From the NCBI GenBank assembly GCA_002421405.1, contig DIJY01000132.1, positions 1 to 5,530 of the forward strand: a stretch of DNA of 5,530 nucleotides, written 5' to 3'. The DNA is from Caryophanales bacterium UBA5632 (lineage in GTDB: Bacteria > Bacillota_I > Bacilli_A > Izemoplasmatales > Hujiaoplasmataceae). The translations under genes were made by a program, and so were the position numbers. The first letter of the stretch is position 1. Every line of letters begins with the position of its first letter. Of this stretch, positions 1 through 5,530 are shown piece by piece. The notes under the pieces were generated by a model that saw only the letters and a list, made by a program, of their open reading frames with translations, did no database searches and was not told the DNA's origin.

Positions 1-13
1 ATACTTAAGATTA

Positions 14-316
14 TTAAGCAGCATCTAATAAATTCCTCGCAATAATCTGCAACTCTACAATAGCAGCGGAAAGGCCGAACGAAAAGTCATATTCCTTCTT
101 ATAATTTTGTCCGCCATAAAATGTCATTTGAACAAACATTTTCGCAGCACGTTTTGCTAAAGGTTCTGGTGTAACTAATAATGTAAAATCGTAGTCTGTC
201 TTCAACTTAATATAAGAAGAGGCAGCCTTCGCCAAATCAGAAATCTCAGTCTCGCTATAATCAAAATCAAGCGAAAGAGCTTCTCTTACTTCATCGTTTG
301 TTAACAATTCAGCCAT
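14..316 (-). CDS. Head-tail connector protein, HK97 gp6-like (phage_connect_1 type)
   Basis: This 100-residue protein probably forms the ring that docks under the portal after DNA packaging and carries the head-closure and tail proteins. It opens with a short segment resembling the start of gp6-like connectors (LTNDEVREALSLD, residues 5-17). An acidic turn and a helix follow (about 22-38, ending in AASSYIKLKT), then a basic helix (about 51-66, PLAKRAAKMFVQMTFY) and a C-terminal helix (about 82-98). This all-helical layout and the length of about 100 residues match the gp6-like family. The position directly after the major capsid gene, where HK97-like phages keep this gene, supports the call. 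The ATG is preceded by GGAGG at a spacing of 10 bases. No enzymatic motif, signal peptide or membrane segment is seen. The assignment rests on architecture and synteny more than on an invariant motif. Confidence 0.82.
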   Translation of the reverse strand: MAELLTNDEVREALSLDFDYSETEISDLAKAASSYIKLKTDYDFTLLVTPEPLAKRAAKMFVQMTFYGGQNYKKEYDFSFGLSAAIVELQIIARNLLDAA

Positions 317-326
317 AGTTAGTCTG

Positions 327-331
327 CCTCC
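327..331 (-). promoter_or_regulatory. Shine-Dalgarno site of the connector gene
   Basis: GGAGG on the minus strand lies 10 bases before the ATG at 316. It sits inside the 29-base gap after the capsid stop codon. The gap also holds an A-rich run but no inverted repeat, so no terminator separates the two genes. Confidence 0.8.
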
Positions 332-345
332 ATTACATTATTTTT

Positions 346-1518
346 TTAAGCTGCTGCTGATTGAAGAACAACGAAGCCGTTAGCGTCAGCTACTTTTCCG
401 TCGCAAATCAATGTTGATTTTTGAACATATTCGTCGGTGTCTTCATCGAAGTAACGGCGAGTAGTGATTTGAAGATTTGTATTGAGTAAGTAATCTTTTA
501 AATCACCATAAATCAATACGGGTTCATTTAGCAAAGCCGTGTCAAGGCTTGCGATTTCGTCGCGGAGAATAACTTTCTTACCAAGGAACGTAAGAGTTTC
601 TTGACCGTTAATTCCGTAATTGGTTCTGCCGATTGGTTGACCATTATCGTCAACAAGACCGTTCATGTATTTATCCCAAGTTAAAGGATTAACAATGATA
701 ACGCCATTTTTTCTCTTTCTATATGCCGTTAAAATCTTGTTGATGAATTTTGTGTTCCAGCCTTGCCATGTTGCATCTGCAGGAAGGAATACTGGACGAT
801 TTGTGATTCTTGCGTCTTCAGTAATACCTTTTGGTTTGCCGTTTCCGTCGCCTGTTAAAATTGCTTCTTCAATAGCATAAACCATTGCTTCGGCGATATT
901 CGCTGCGACTGTGCTTTCAAATAACGAAAGCGATACTGTTGCTGCTAACAAGGTAGTAGCGACCTTGATTTGAAGTTTGAAATAACCAAACGAAATCTTT
1001 GTGACGGCTTTCTTTTGTTTTTCCGCCGTTGAACCTTCAGCAATCCATGAAGCTGTTGGTTTCGCACTTGCAACGGGAATGTCAACTCCACCAGCATAAT
1101 TTGTGATAGTGATAAGATTATAAATTTCTCCATAATCTTTCATTAACTCAATTACTTGGTTAAGAACAGTCGTCGGGATTAATGCTCCAATATCTGAAGT
1201 AGTCGTTGTTGCGTCGGCTCTTGATTCTGGCAAATCAAGAACTCTACGGTCGTTCCCCATAACATAGTCGCGGAATGCTTGACGATATTCAGGAGTATCC
1301 GTTGGGCTTAAAACGGTTTGATTTGAACGTTGCGAAGGAATAACGACTCTTTGTCCTTCTTCGAAAGCAGCTCTCATCTCAAGCTCTTTCTTTTCAATAT
1401 CTCGTTTTTCAGCGAGAAGGTCTTTTACTTCTTTTTCAATTTCAGGTGTTGCCTCGCCACGGTTGACGATTCCTTCAATTTCTTTCATGCGGTTAAGAAT
1501 TTCTACTAATCTTTTCAT
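346..1518 (-). CDS. Major capsid protein, HK97 fold, with N-terminal scaffolding delta domain
   Basis: This 390-residue protein builds the icosahedral shell. Residues 1 to about 55 are a charged, K/E-rich predicted coiled coil (for example EIEKEVKDLLAEKRDIEKKE), the typical delta domain that acts as internal scaffold and is removed by the prohead protease. A linker follows, and the mature chain probably starts near residue 100 (ESRADATTTTSDIGALIP). The core shows Phage_capsid-family landmarks: an E-loop region at about 137-180 (DIPVASAKPTASWIAEGS), the helix plus EEAILTGDGNGKPKGI at 217-232, VNPLTWDKY at 276-284, and the C-terminal strand region GDLKDYLL with ITTRRYFDED at 338-360. Length is typical for the family (HK97 gp5 is 385 residues). 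The ATG has AGGAGG 10 bases upstream. It follows the protease by 20 bases, so substrate and processing enzyme are adjacent. At the place matching the HK97 crosslinking asparagine it seems to have lysine (see findings). Confidence 0.97.
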   Translation of the reverse strand: MKRLVEILNRMKEIEGIVNRGEATPEIEKEVKDLLAEKRDIEKKELEMRAAFEEGQRVVIPSQRSNQTVLSPTDTPEYRQAFRDYVMGNDRRVLDLPESRADATTTTSDIGALIPTTVLNQVIELMKDYGEIYNLITITNYAGGVDIPVASAKPTASWIAEGSTAEKQKKAVTKISFGYFKLQIKVATTLLAATVSLSLFESTVAANIAEAMVYAIEEAILTGDGNGKPKGITEDARITNRPVFLPADATWQGWNTKFINKILTAYRKRKNGVIIVNPLTWDKYMNGLVDDNGQPIGRTNYGINGQETLTFLGKKVILRDEIASLDTALLNEPVLIYGDLKDYLLNTNLQITTRRYFDEDTDEYVQKSTLICDGKVADANGFVVLQSAAA

Positions 1519-1528
1519 CTTTTTGTTT

Positions 1529-1534
1529 CCTCCT
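1529..1534 (-). promoter_or_regulatory. Shine-Dalgarno site of the major capsid gene
   Basis: A full AGGAGG on the minus strand is set 10 bases before the capsid ATG at 1518. It fills most of the 20-base gap after the protease stop. A strong site fits the high copy number needed for the shell protein. Confidence 0.85.
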
Positions 1535-1538
1535 ATTT

Positions 1539-2174
1539 TTATTTTTTGTTTAATTCAATCATTATTCTTATGCGTCTTGCCAATGCTTCTTTCTCACGCA
1601 CCTCAGCCTCTACTGTCTTTCGGTGGTCCTCTAACACTTCGAAAGAACGTGCGAATACTTCTGTATCGGAATACGCAGGAATATCAACTAACGCGATATC
1701 ATAAAGCCTGTCGATTTTTTTGATTTTTCTCAAAGGCATATTGCCGTCTAAATCAATCCAATCGCTGCCGTCTTCAAATGGAATGCTAAACGCAAACGAA
1801 CATTCTGAAAGTAAACCACTTTTAACCATTTGATAAACATCTTTGTTCGCTTGAGTCGGGATAAGCTCGGCGATAAACCGTAATCCTTTCTCATCCACAA
1901 TAAGCTGCAAGCTTTGGTTCTTCGTTGAAGCAATCGCCAAATATCCTTGAGCGTGATTGTATTTCAAAGGAACCTTTCTCATGTCCGTTTTGTTAAAAGC
2001 CTCTGGAAGAATTAGTTCACGATAACCCCAATCTTTAGAACCAATAACAGTTTCGTTATTAAATGTCAAAGCGTATCCTTCAAGAATCATTTTTTCATCT
2101 TCTTGTCTAAGCTCGACATTCGCAGCATACCTAACTTCTTTATCATTAAATTTATTTAATGGTATTTTGTCCAT
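1539..2174 (-). CDS. HK97-family prohead (capsid maturation) protease
   Basis: This 211-residue serine protease of the HK97 prohead protease family (MEROPS U35 type) is packaged in the prohead, where it cuts off the capsid delta domain and then digests itself. Numbering is from the ATG at 2174. The fold signatures run in order: LEGYALTFNN (31-40), ELILPEAF (53-60), the catalytic-His segment LKYNHAQGYLAI with H74, the catalytic-Ser segment GLLSECSFAFS with S126, and LYDIALVDIPAYSDTEV (157-173), where D159 sits at the usual acidic position. A charged helical tail ends it. The frame stays open upstream to an ATG at 2243, giving 234 residues, but that start has no Shine-Dalgarno and lies deep in the portal gene. 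AAGGAG at 2184-2189 is 9 bases from the ATG at 2174 and only 3 from another ATG at 2180. The 2174 start overlaps the portal gene by 23 bases and gives a normal family length. Confidence 0.94.
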   Translation of the reverse strand: MDKIPLNKFNDKEVRYAANVELRQEDEKMILEGYALTFNNETVIGSKDWGYRELILPEAFNKTDMRKVPLKYNHAQGYLAIASTKNQSLQLIVDEKGLRFIAELIPTQANKDVYQMVKSGLLSECSFAFSIPFEDGSDWIDLDGNMPLRKIKKIDRLYDIALVDIPAYSDTEVFARSFEVLEDHRKTVEAEVREKEALARRIRIMIELNKK

Positions 2175-3399
2175 TATCATTTTCTCCTTCATTATTTTGA
2201 TTTTGTCCCGTGAATGATTTTGATTTGTTAAGCTGATATTCATCGGCGCTTAATGAAGAAATATAATTAAGCGATACAAGCCTAACCTCGCCATCCTCGA
2301 CAGGTCCAAGATTAAATAATTTTCTATATTCATTGATTGTCAATAAACCGATTTCCTTAGAGTTTTGTAATAACGAAACTCTCGAATTAAAACTGACTAT
2401 TTGCATATCCGAGCTTGGAATTCTGACCTTGTTTCCAACATCCAATTCTCGCTCAGTAAACAATTTTATATTTAATTCATTTGTCAATTTATTGATAAAT
2501 GATTCAAGGCTCGCTTCGTAATATGCCTGCCATTCATCTTGGTTCATGTTTCCTTGAATAACCTTTTCACTAATATTCAAATAATTAAGAATCTTAGTTT
2601 CAAATATTTTCATTTCATCAGCGTTAGCATATTTTGCTTGTGAATTTACCTGCGTGAGCGATGATGAAGCATCCAAGTAAGCGATACCTGTTCCATCTTT
2701 TGATAAGTATGTATCAGCGAATTCTTCCGCCTTTTTCTTTCTATCGGAATCATTCATTAAAACCGTCGTATTGATTACGAATCTTAAAAATGCGCTTGTC
2801 TTGATTGCTGTTTCTATTCCTTCGTAGTTTGTATTAATAATTTTTAATACATTTTCAATCGCCGTTGTTTTTCCACCGAATATTTCGCTGGTATCAACGT
2901 GCCGTGCGATATGAAGAATGTTTTCCATAGAAGTAACAATGCTCTCGCCCATGAGATTGAATTGAAAATAAAATCCTTTTGTTTTTTCATCATAGCGAAC
3001 AGCAATATCGTCTGGGTCTATAATCCACAAACTTCTTAGCGGAGTCTTGGGCTTCATTAAATCCCAGTCAATATAAATAAATACGTTATTGTCAATGTAA
3101 TAATTTCTGGCGACCTTTTCCCAAAATGCTCCAGCTTCCATAATTGGATTTGGTTTGATAGACAATATTCTCGTCATGTAAGATTTGTCGGGTTTATCAT
3201 TGAGAAATACTGTCGGCTTGATTTTACTGATATGCATCGCATGAGTATTAACCGCTGACATAAAAGTATCATTTAACCTTGGGTCGACAGAGTCAGAAAA
3301 CACTGGCGTGAATAAATTGATAAGCTTTTGAGAATTGATTTTCAAATCTTTTTTATTTCCAAAAACCGTTGTAAATATAGTCTTTAAACTAAACGCCAT
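2152..3399 (-). CDS. Phage portal protein, HK97 family (Phage_portal)
   Basis: This 415-residue protein should form the dodecameric ring at one capsid vertex through which DNA enters and leaves, and which serves as docking site for TerL and later for the connector. Recognisable regions are an N-terminal segment with repeated sampling of the shell (NDTFMSAVNTHAMHISKI, 43-60), the wing-domain stretch GAFWEKVARNYYIDNNVFIYI (90-110), LRSLWIIDPDDIAVRYDE (121-138), a MENILHI segment (158-164) typical of portal 'e.iiH' regions, and the characteristic C-terminal KEIGLLTINEYRKLFNLGPV (348-367), matching the 'G.lT.NE.R...gl.pv' signature. The last 25 or so residues are rich in N, Q, E and G and look disordered. 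The length is usual for the family. The ATG is preceded by AGGAGG at a spacing of 6 bases. The gene starts 12 bases after terL and overlaps the protease by 23 bases. Confidence 0.96.
   Translation of the reverse strand: MAFSLKTIFTTVFGNKKDLKINSQKLINLFTPVFSDSVDPRLNDTFMSAVNTHAMHISKIKPTVFLNDKPDKSYMTRILSIKPNPIMEAGAFWEKVARNYYIDNNVFIYIDWDLMKPKTPLRSLWIIDPDDIAVRYDEKTKGFYFQFNLMGESIVTSMENILHIARHVDTSEIFGGKTTAIENVLKIINTNYEGIETAIKTSAFLRFVINTTVLMNDSDRKKKAEEFADTYLSKDGTGIAYLDASSSLTQVNSQAKYANADEMKIFETKILNYLNISEKVIQGNMNQDEWQAYYEASLESFINKLTNELNIKLFTERELDVGNKVRIPSSDMQIVSFNSRVSLLQNSKEIGLLTINEYRKLFNLGPVEDGEVRLVSLNYISSLSADEYQLNKSKSFTGQNQNNEGENDNGQNTIK
2184..2189 (-). promoter_or_regulatory. Shine-Dalgarno site that decides the protease start
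   Basis: AAGGAG on the minus strand lies inside the 3' end of the portal gene. It is 9 bases before the ATG at 2174, a good spacing. It is 3 bases before the in-frame ATG at 2180 (too close) and falls downstream of the ATGs at 2192 and 2243, so it cannot serve them. This is the main reason for annotating the 211-residue form. Confidence 0.75.
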
Positions 3400-3405
3400 A
3401 TTTTC

Positions 3406-3411
3406 CCTCCT
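3406..3411 (-). promoter_or_regulatory. Shine-Dalgarno site of the portal gene, abutting the terL stop
   Basis: AGGAGG on the minus strand starts immediately after the terL TAG stop (3412-3414) and is 6 bases before the portal ATG at 3399. A ribosome terminating on terL would cover this site, so termination and portal initiation are probably coupled. Confidence 0.8.
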
Positions 3412-5097
3412 CTAATGCTCATTTAGGAAGTAATACTTATGTTCAACCAAGCTAACATAAGCGTCCAAAATAGTCATTACTCCGTCAATCTTTCTTTCAT
3501 AGTTTGTTTTAATCGGCATAAAATTTCCATTTCTATCTTGCTCTAACTCGACATTACTGAAGCACCATTTTGTAATCGGATTATTTTGATAGCTGAATAT
3601 TCCTTCTTTTAAATTGGCTTCAAGTTCCTGTAACGGAACGCTTAATGTTTTCGCTCCCTGTCGCGCTGCTTTAAGCACATATTCTTTAGCATATCCTATC
3701 GCTTCAAATTCATTGATTAGATATCCAGCTGAATATGGGTCGTAGTTAATGAACATATATCTCCAACCGTAAAGATTAACAACCTCTTTTACATAGGAAA
3801 TAATATCCTTGTAATCAATGAGCTCTATTCCGCTCAATCTCATGTAACCTTGCTCAATCCATTTCTGAATAGGAACCTTACTGCGATTATTTTCGAGATA
3901 TTTTTGAGTGCACCAATACATTGTTTCTGCGATTATCTTATGTTCTTTTATATCGAATAACAATGTAGTGAAAGCCGTAAGGTCATTTGTTCTCGAAAGG
4001 TCAAACGCTCCGATAACAATTTGATTGCGGAACGTTTCAAGCGGATACACCTTTTCGTTGTTAAACTCTGCAAATGAAAGCCATGAATGCTTATTGCTTT
4101 GTCTTAAATTGAGAGTTTTGCAAAGCAGGTTAATCAATTTTGACCTGTCGGAAATAGCTCGCTGTATTTCTTCGTGAAGCTGGTTGATTGACTGACTGAC
4201 TCCTAAATTAGGATTCGCTTTGAAAGCATTATTAATATTTTGCCAATCATCGCCTTCGTCAAGCTCGTAACAGAAAACGAGAAGACGTTCATCGATAATC
4301 ACACCCTCAACTACTTTAGTATCATATTCATAAATCTCATCGAATGTGCTTTGTCTATCGATTCCCATTGTTGTCGTTATCAATTCGATTGGTTGGAGTC
4401 TCGATTTTGTAGAGTCCCACATAACATCAATAATGTTCGTATCCGTTATGGCGTGCAATTCATCTATATGAGATAGATGAGCATTTAATCCGTCAAGCTT
4501 TTTACTTTCCTTAGATATCGTTTTGAAAAATGAATCTCTGAATGGTTTTTTATAAATTCCCGTAATAGTAAGCGAGAACCTTTTTTCAAGAGATGGATTT
4601 TGATGAATAATAAGCTTTGCCATATCCCAAGTAATTTTAGCTTGTTCTTGTTTCGTTGCTCCCGTGTAACATTCCGCTCCAATTTCTCCGCCAATCAATA
4701 ATTCGAAAATAATGAGACAAGCAGCGAGCAGAGTTTTTCCGTTTTTTCTTCCAACATAGAGATGCAATTTTCTATATTTTCTTAATCCGTTATCGGCAGA
4801 CACGAAACCGTATAATGCGGAAATCATAGCTTTTTGCCACAATTCTAATAGAATAGGCTTTCCAACGAAAGACGTTCCTTTAACGTGGCGACAAAATCTT
4901 TCAATAAAATCAATAACGATATTCGCTTTTTCTGGAACGAAAACAAAATATTCTCTGACACCATTAAAATGAGTTATGTAATTTTCTTCAGGATGGTCAA
5001 TAAAAAATGATAGCTTCTCAATAACTGTTTTTATTTTTTTGCCAGCTATGATTTTGCCTTTTTTTATCTCGTCATTATACAGCGAAATATAATTCAT
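3412..5097 (-). CDS. terL: Phage terminase large subunit (ATPase and nuclease, Terminase_1 / HK97-like)
   Basis: This 561-residue packaging motor cuts concatemeric phage DNA and drives it into the prohead through the portal. The ATPase half shows the deviant Walker A of the Terminase_1 family, YVGRKNGKT (114-122, K121), the Walker B plus catalytic acid LSHIDELHAI (208-217, D212 and E213), and a TTT coupling motif (241-243). The C-terminal RNase H-like nuclease has its acidic residues in GAFDLSRTNDLTAF (363-376, D366), NYDPYSAG (451-458, D453) and KIDGVMTILDAY (536-547, D538 and D545). The motif ARQGAKTLS (478-486) and the WCFSNVELEQDRNGNF stretch (511-526) are also family-typical. Length is normal and all expected catalytic residues are present, so the gene appears intact. 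The ATG overlaps the terS stop as ATGA, and no strong Shine-Dalgarno precedes it, which points to translational coupling. It ends in TAG, 12 bases before the portal. Confidence 0.98.
   Translation of the reverse strand: MNYISLYNDEIKKGKIIAGKKIKTVIEKLSFFIDHPEENYITHFNGVREYFVFVPEKANIVIDFIERFCRHVKGTSFVGKPILLELWQKAMISALYGFVSADNGLRKYRKLHLYVGRKNGKTLLAACLIIFELLIGGEIGAECYTGATKQEQAKITWDMAKLIIHQNPSLEKRFSLTITGIYKKPFRDSFFKTISKESKKLDGLNAHLSHIDELHAITDTNIIDVMWDSTKSRLQPIELITTTMGIDRQSTFDEIYEYDTKVVEGVIIDERLLVFCYELDEGDDWQNINNAFKANPNLGVSQSINQLHEEIQRAISDRSKLINLLCKTLNLRQSNKHSWLSFAEFNNEKVYPLETFRNQIVIGAFDLSRTNDLTAFTTLLFDIKEHKIIAETMYWCTQKYLENNRSKVPIQKWIEQGYMRLSGIELIDYKDIISYVKEVVNLYGWRYMFINYDPYSAGYLINEFEAIGYAKEYVLKAARQGAKTLSVPLQELEANLKEGIFSYQNNPITKWCFSNVELEQDRNGNFMPIKTNYERKIDGVMTILDAYVSLVEHKYYFLNEH
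5094..5097 (-). promoter_or_regulatory. ATGA stop-start overlap linking terS and terL
   Basis: The terL ATG (5095-5097) and the terS TGA (5094-5096) share bases as ATGA. The 28 bases before the terL start are A-rich, with only a weak CGGA element and no AGGAGG-like site. Re-initiation by ribosomes finishing terS is therefore the likely way terL is translated, keeping the two subunits in ratio. Confidence 0.7.
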
Positions 5098-5483
5098 TTT
5101 TTTATTCCGTTTTCTCTTTGGAATTTATCGAGCTCATCATCTTTTAAATTCGCGTCAGGAATATATTCTTTTAATCTTCCTAAAAACGTTGAATAGTTTT
5201 TGCTTACTTGTGAAATCAAATCCGTTGCGATTGATTTTTTATAGCCAAATTGATTATCACCATTTTGATAATATTCAAAGTAACCATTTTGCTTAATATA
5301 GGCACGAAGCTCTTCTAACTGCACAATACAAAAAGCGATGTTTTCAAGTAAAGGAATAATAACTGATTTTCTTTCTTTGTCGACATCTTTCGTAATTTTT
5401 TTTAAGTGTTTGAAATATTTATTGATTCGTTCTTCTCGTTCGTCATCCGTGAAGAATTTTCCATTTTTATTCATATCCATCAT
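5094..5483 (-). CDS. terS: Phage terminase small subunit, probable P27 family (Terminase_4)
   Basis: This 129-residue protein probably recognises the packaging site on phage DNA and hands it to TerL. The N-terminal 40 residues are strongly charged (DDEREERINKYFKHLKKI, 13-30). A helical core follows (LLENIAFCIVQLEELRAYI, 45-63), then a QNG...NG.NQFGYKKS segment (65-84), a second helix pair (ATDLISQVSKNYSTFLGRL, 86-104), and an acidic DELDKF close to the C-terminus. This order, helix with LEEL, a G/NG turn followed by a conserved 'n' segment, then a helix leading to a short tail, resembles P27-type small terminases, and the length fits. The strongest support is position: it directly precedes terL with a 4-base ATGA overlap. 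ATGs at 5483, 5480 and 5474 are all possible; 5483 is used because the G-rich Shine-Dalgarno is 9 bases before it. Small terminases diverge fast, so the family name is less certain than the role. Confidence 0.8.
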   Translation of the reverse strand: MMDMNKNGKFFTDDEREERINKYFKHLKKITKDVDKERKSVIIPLLENIAFCIVQLEELRAYIKQNGYFEYYQNGDNQFGYKKSIATDLISQVSKNYSTFLGRLKEYIPDANLKDDELDKFQRENGIKK

Positions 5484-5530
5484 AAATGTCTACCCCCCCT
5501 TTAAATCTGAGCCGTATGCAATGTCAAGGA
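5484..5530 (-). other. Truncated upstream region before terS
   Basis: Only 47 bases precede terS before the window edge. On the minus strand two frames are open from the edge. One ends at TAA (5501-5503). The other, reading LDIAYGSDLKGG, ends at TAG (5490-5492), overlapping the terS Shine-Dalgarno. Either could be the 3' end of an upstream gene; in phages of this type an HNH endonuclease or a regulator often sits here. The stretch is too short to identify anything, and no hairpin is visible. Confidence 0.3.
5493..5502 (-). promoter_or_regulatory. G-rich Shine-Dalgarno site of terS
   Basis: On the minus strand AAA is followed by seven G residues, ending 9 bases before the terS ATG at 5483. 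It resembles the consensus AAAGGAGG with the central A replaced by G. The homopolymer is unusual beside the AGGAGG sites of the portal and capsid genes. It is the only plausible ribosome site for terS. Confidence 0.6.

Noticed and set aside
317..345. Possible terminator after the capsid gene, suggested by a T/A run near 341-347.
   Set aside because: There is no inverted repeat next to the run, and the next gene with its Shine-Dalgarno follows at once.
665..880. Plus-strand 71-codon ORF with a hydrophobic start.
   Set aside because: It lies entirely antisense to conserved capsid-core coding sequence and encodes no recognisable family.
945..1133. Minus-strand 62-codon ORF inside the capsid gene.
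   Set aside because: It overlaps the E-loop coding region of the capsid protein in another frame and has no supporting motif.
1463..1723. Plus-strand 86-codon ORF with a hydrophobic, membrane-like N-terminal half.
   Set aside because: It is antisense to the capsid start and the protease end, both well supported. The hydrophobicity comes from reading A/K/E-rich coding sequence in reverse.
4190..4201. Short tandem repeat GACT x3.
   Set aside because: It is only 12 bases and encodes part of an ordinary TerL stretch (VSQSINQ). It is too short to be a meaningful repeat.
4240..4476. Plus-strand 78-codon ORF.
   Set aside because: It is antisense to the TerL ATPase-nuclease region, with no recognisable domain and no independent context.
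4485..4694. Minus-strand 69-codon ORF inside terL in another frame.
   Set aside because: It overlaps the TerL ATPase domain between Walker A and Walker B. The basic, low-complexity product looks like an out-of-frame shadow.
5259..5291. Nine-base direct repeat ACCATTTTG (5259-5267 and 5283-5291).
   Set aside because: It is explained by two QNG-type turns in the TerS protein. There are only two copies, so it is not an iteron or binding-site array.
5500..5527. Promoter-like pair on the minus strand: TTGACA (5522-5527) and TTTAAA (5500-5505), spacing 16.
   Set aside because: The -10 match is only 4 of 6, and transcription would begin at about the end of the terS Shine-Dalgarno, leaving the gene without a ribosome site. 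Such pairs are also expected by chance in AT-rich DNA.
1..5530. An undescribed defence or accessory system in the window.
   Set aside because: All coding space is taken by a standard HK97-like packaging and head module in its usual order. There is no room for an extra gene and no unexplained gap longer than about 50 bases.

Overview
The window is a contiguous piece of a tailed-phage or prophage genome: the DNA-packaging and head-assembly module of an HK97-type siphovirus-like phage. All credible genes lie on the minus strand, so transcription runs from right (about 5500) to left (about 1). The order is the classical one: small terminase subunit, large terminase subunit, portal, HK97-type prohead protease, HK97-fold major capsid protein with its built-in N-terminal scaffold domain, and a gp6-like head-tail connector. 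The left edge cuts in just after the connector gene, where head-closure and tail genes would be expected. The right edge cuts in 47 bases upstream of the small terminase.

The DNA is AT-rich. The genes are tightly packed, with 4-base and 23-base overlaps, a 12-base gap, and gaps of 20 and 29 bases. Most starts carry strong AGGAGG-like Shine-Dalgarno sequences. TGA, TAG and TAA are all used as stops at gene ends, and tryptophan is read from TGG, so the standard bacterial code fits. Low G+C plus strong Shine-Dalgarno sites suggest a Firmicutes (Bacillota) host. This is an inference from composition only; no host gene, attachment site or integrase is present, so phage and prophage cannot be told apart.

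The genes would work as one late-operon unit. TerS recognises the phage DNA and TerL cuts and pumps it through the portal ring. The capsid protein forms a prohead around its N-terminal delta domain. The protease digests that domain and itself to mature the shell, and the connector extends the portal for tail attachment. No promoter or terminator can be supported inside the window, which fits one continuous transcript crossing both edges.

I found no undescribed system here. The points worth a second look are small: the protease start codon, an apparent lack of the HK97 capsid crosslinking residues, a seven-G Shine-Dalgarno tract, terS-terL translational coupling, a base-composition difference between capsid and terminase genes, and the truncated right edge where an HNH gene or cos site may lie.
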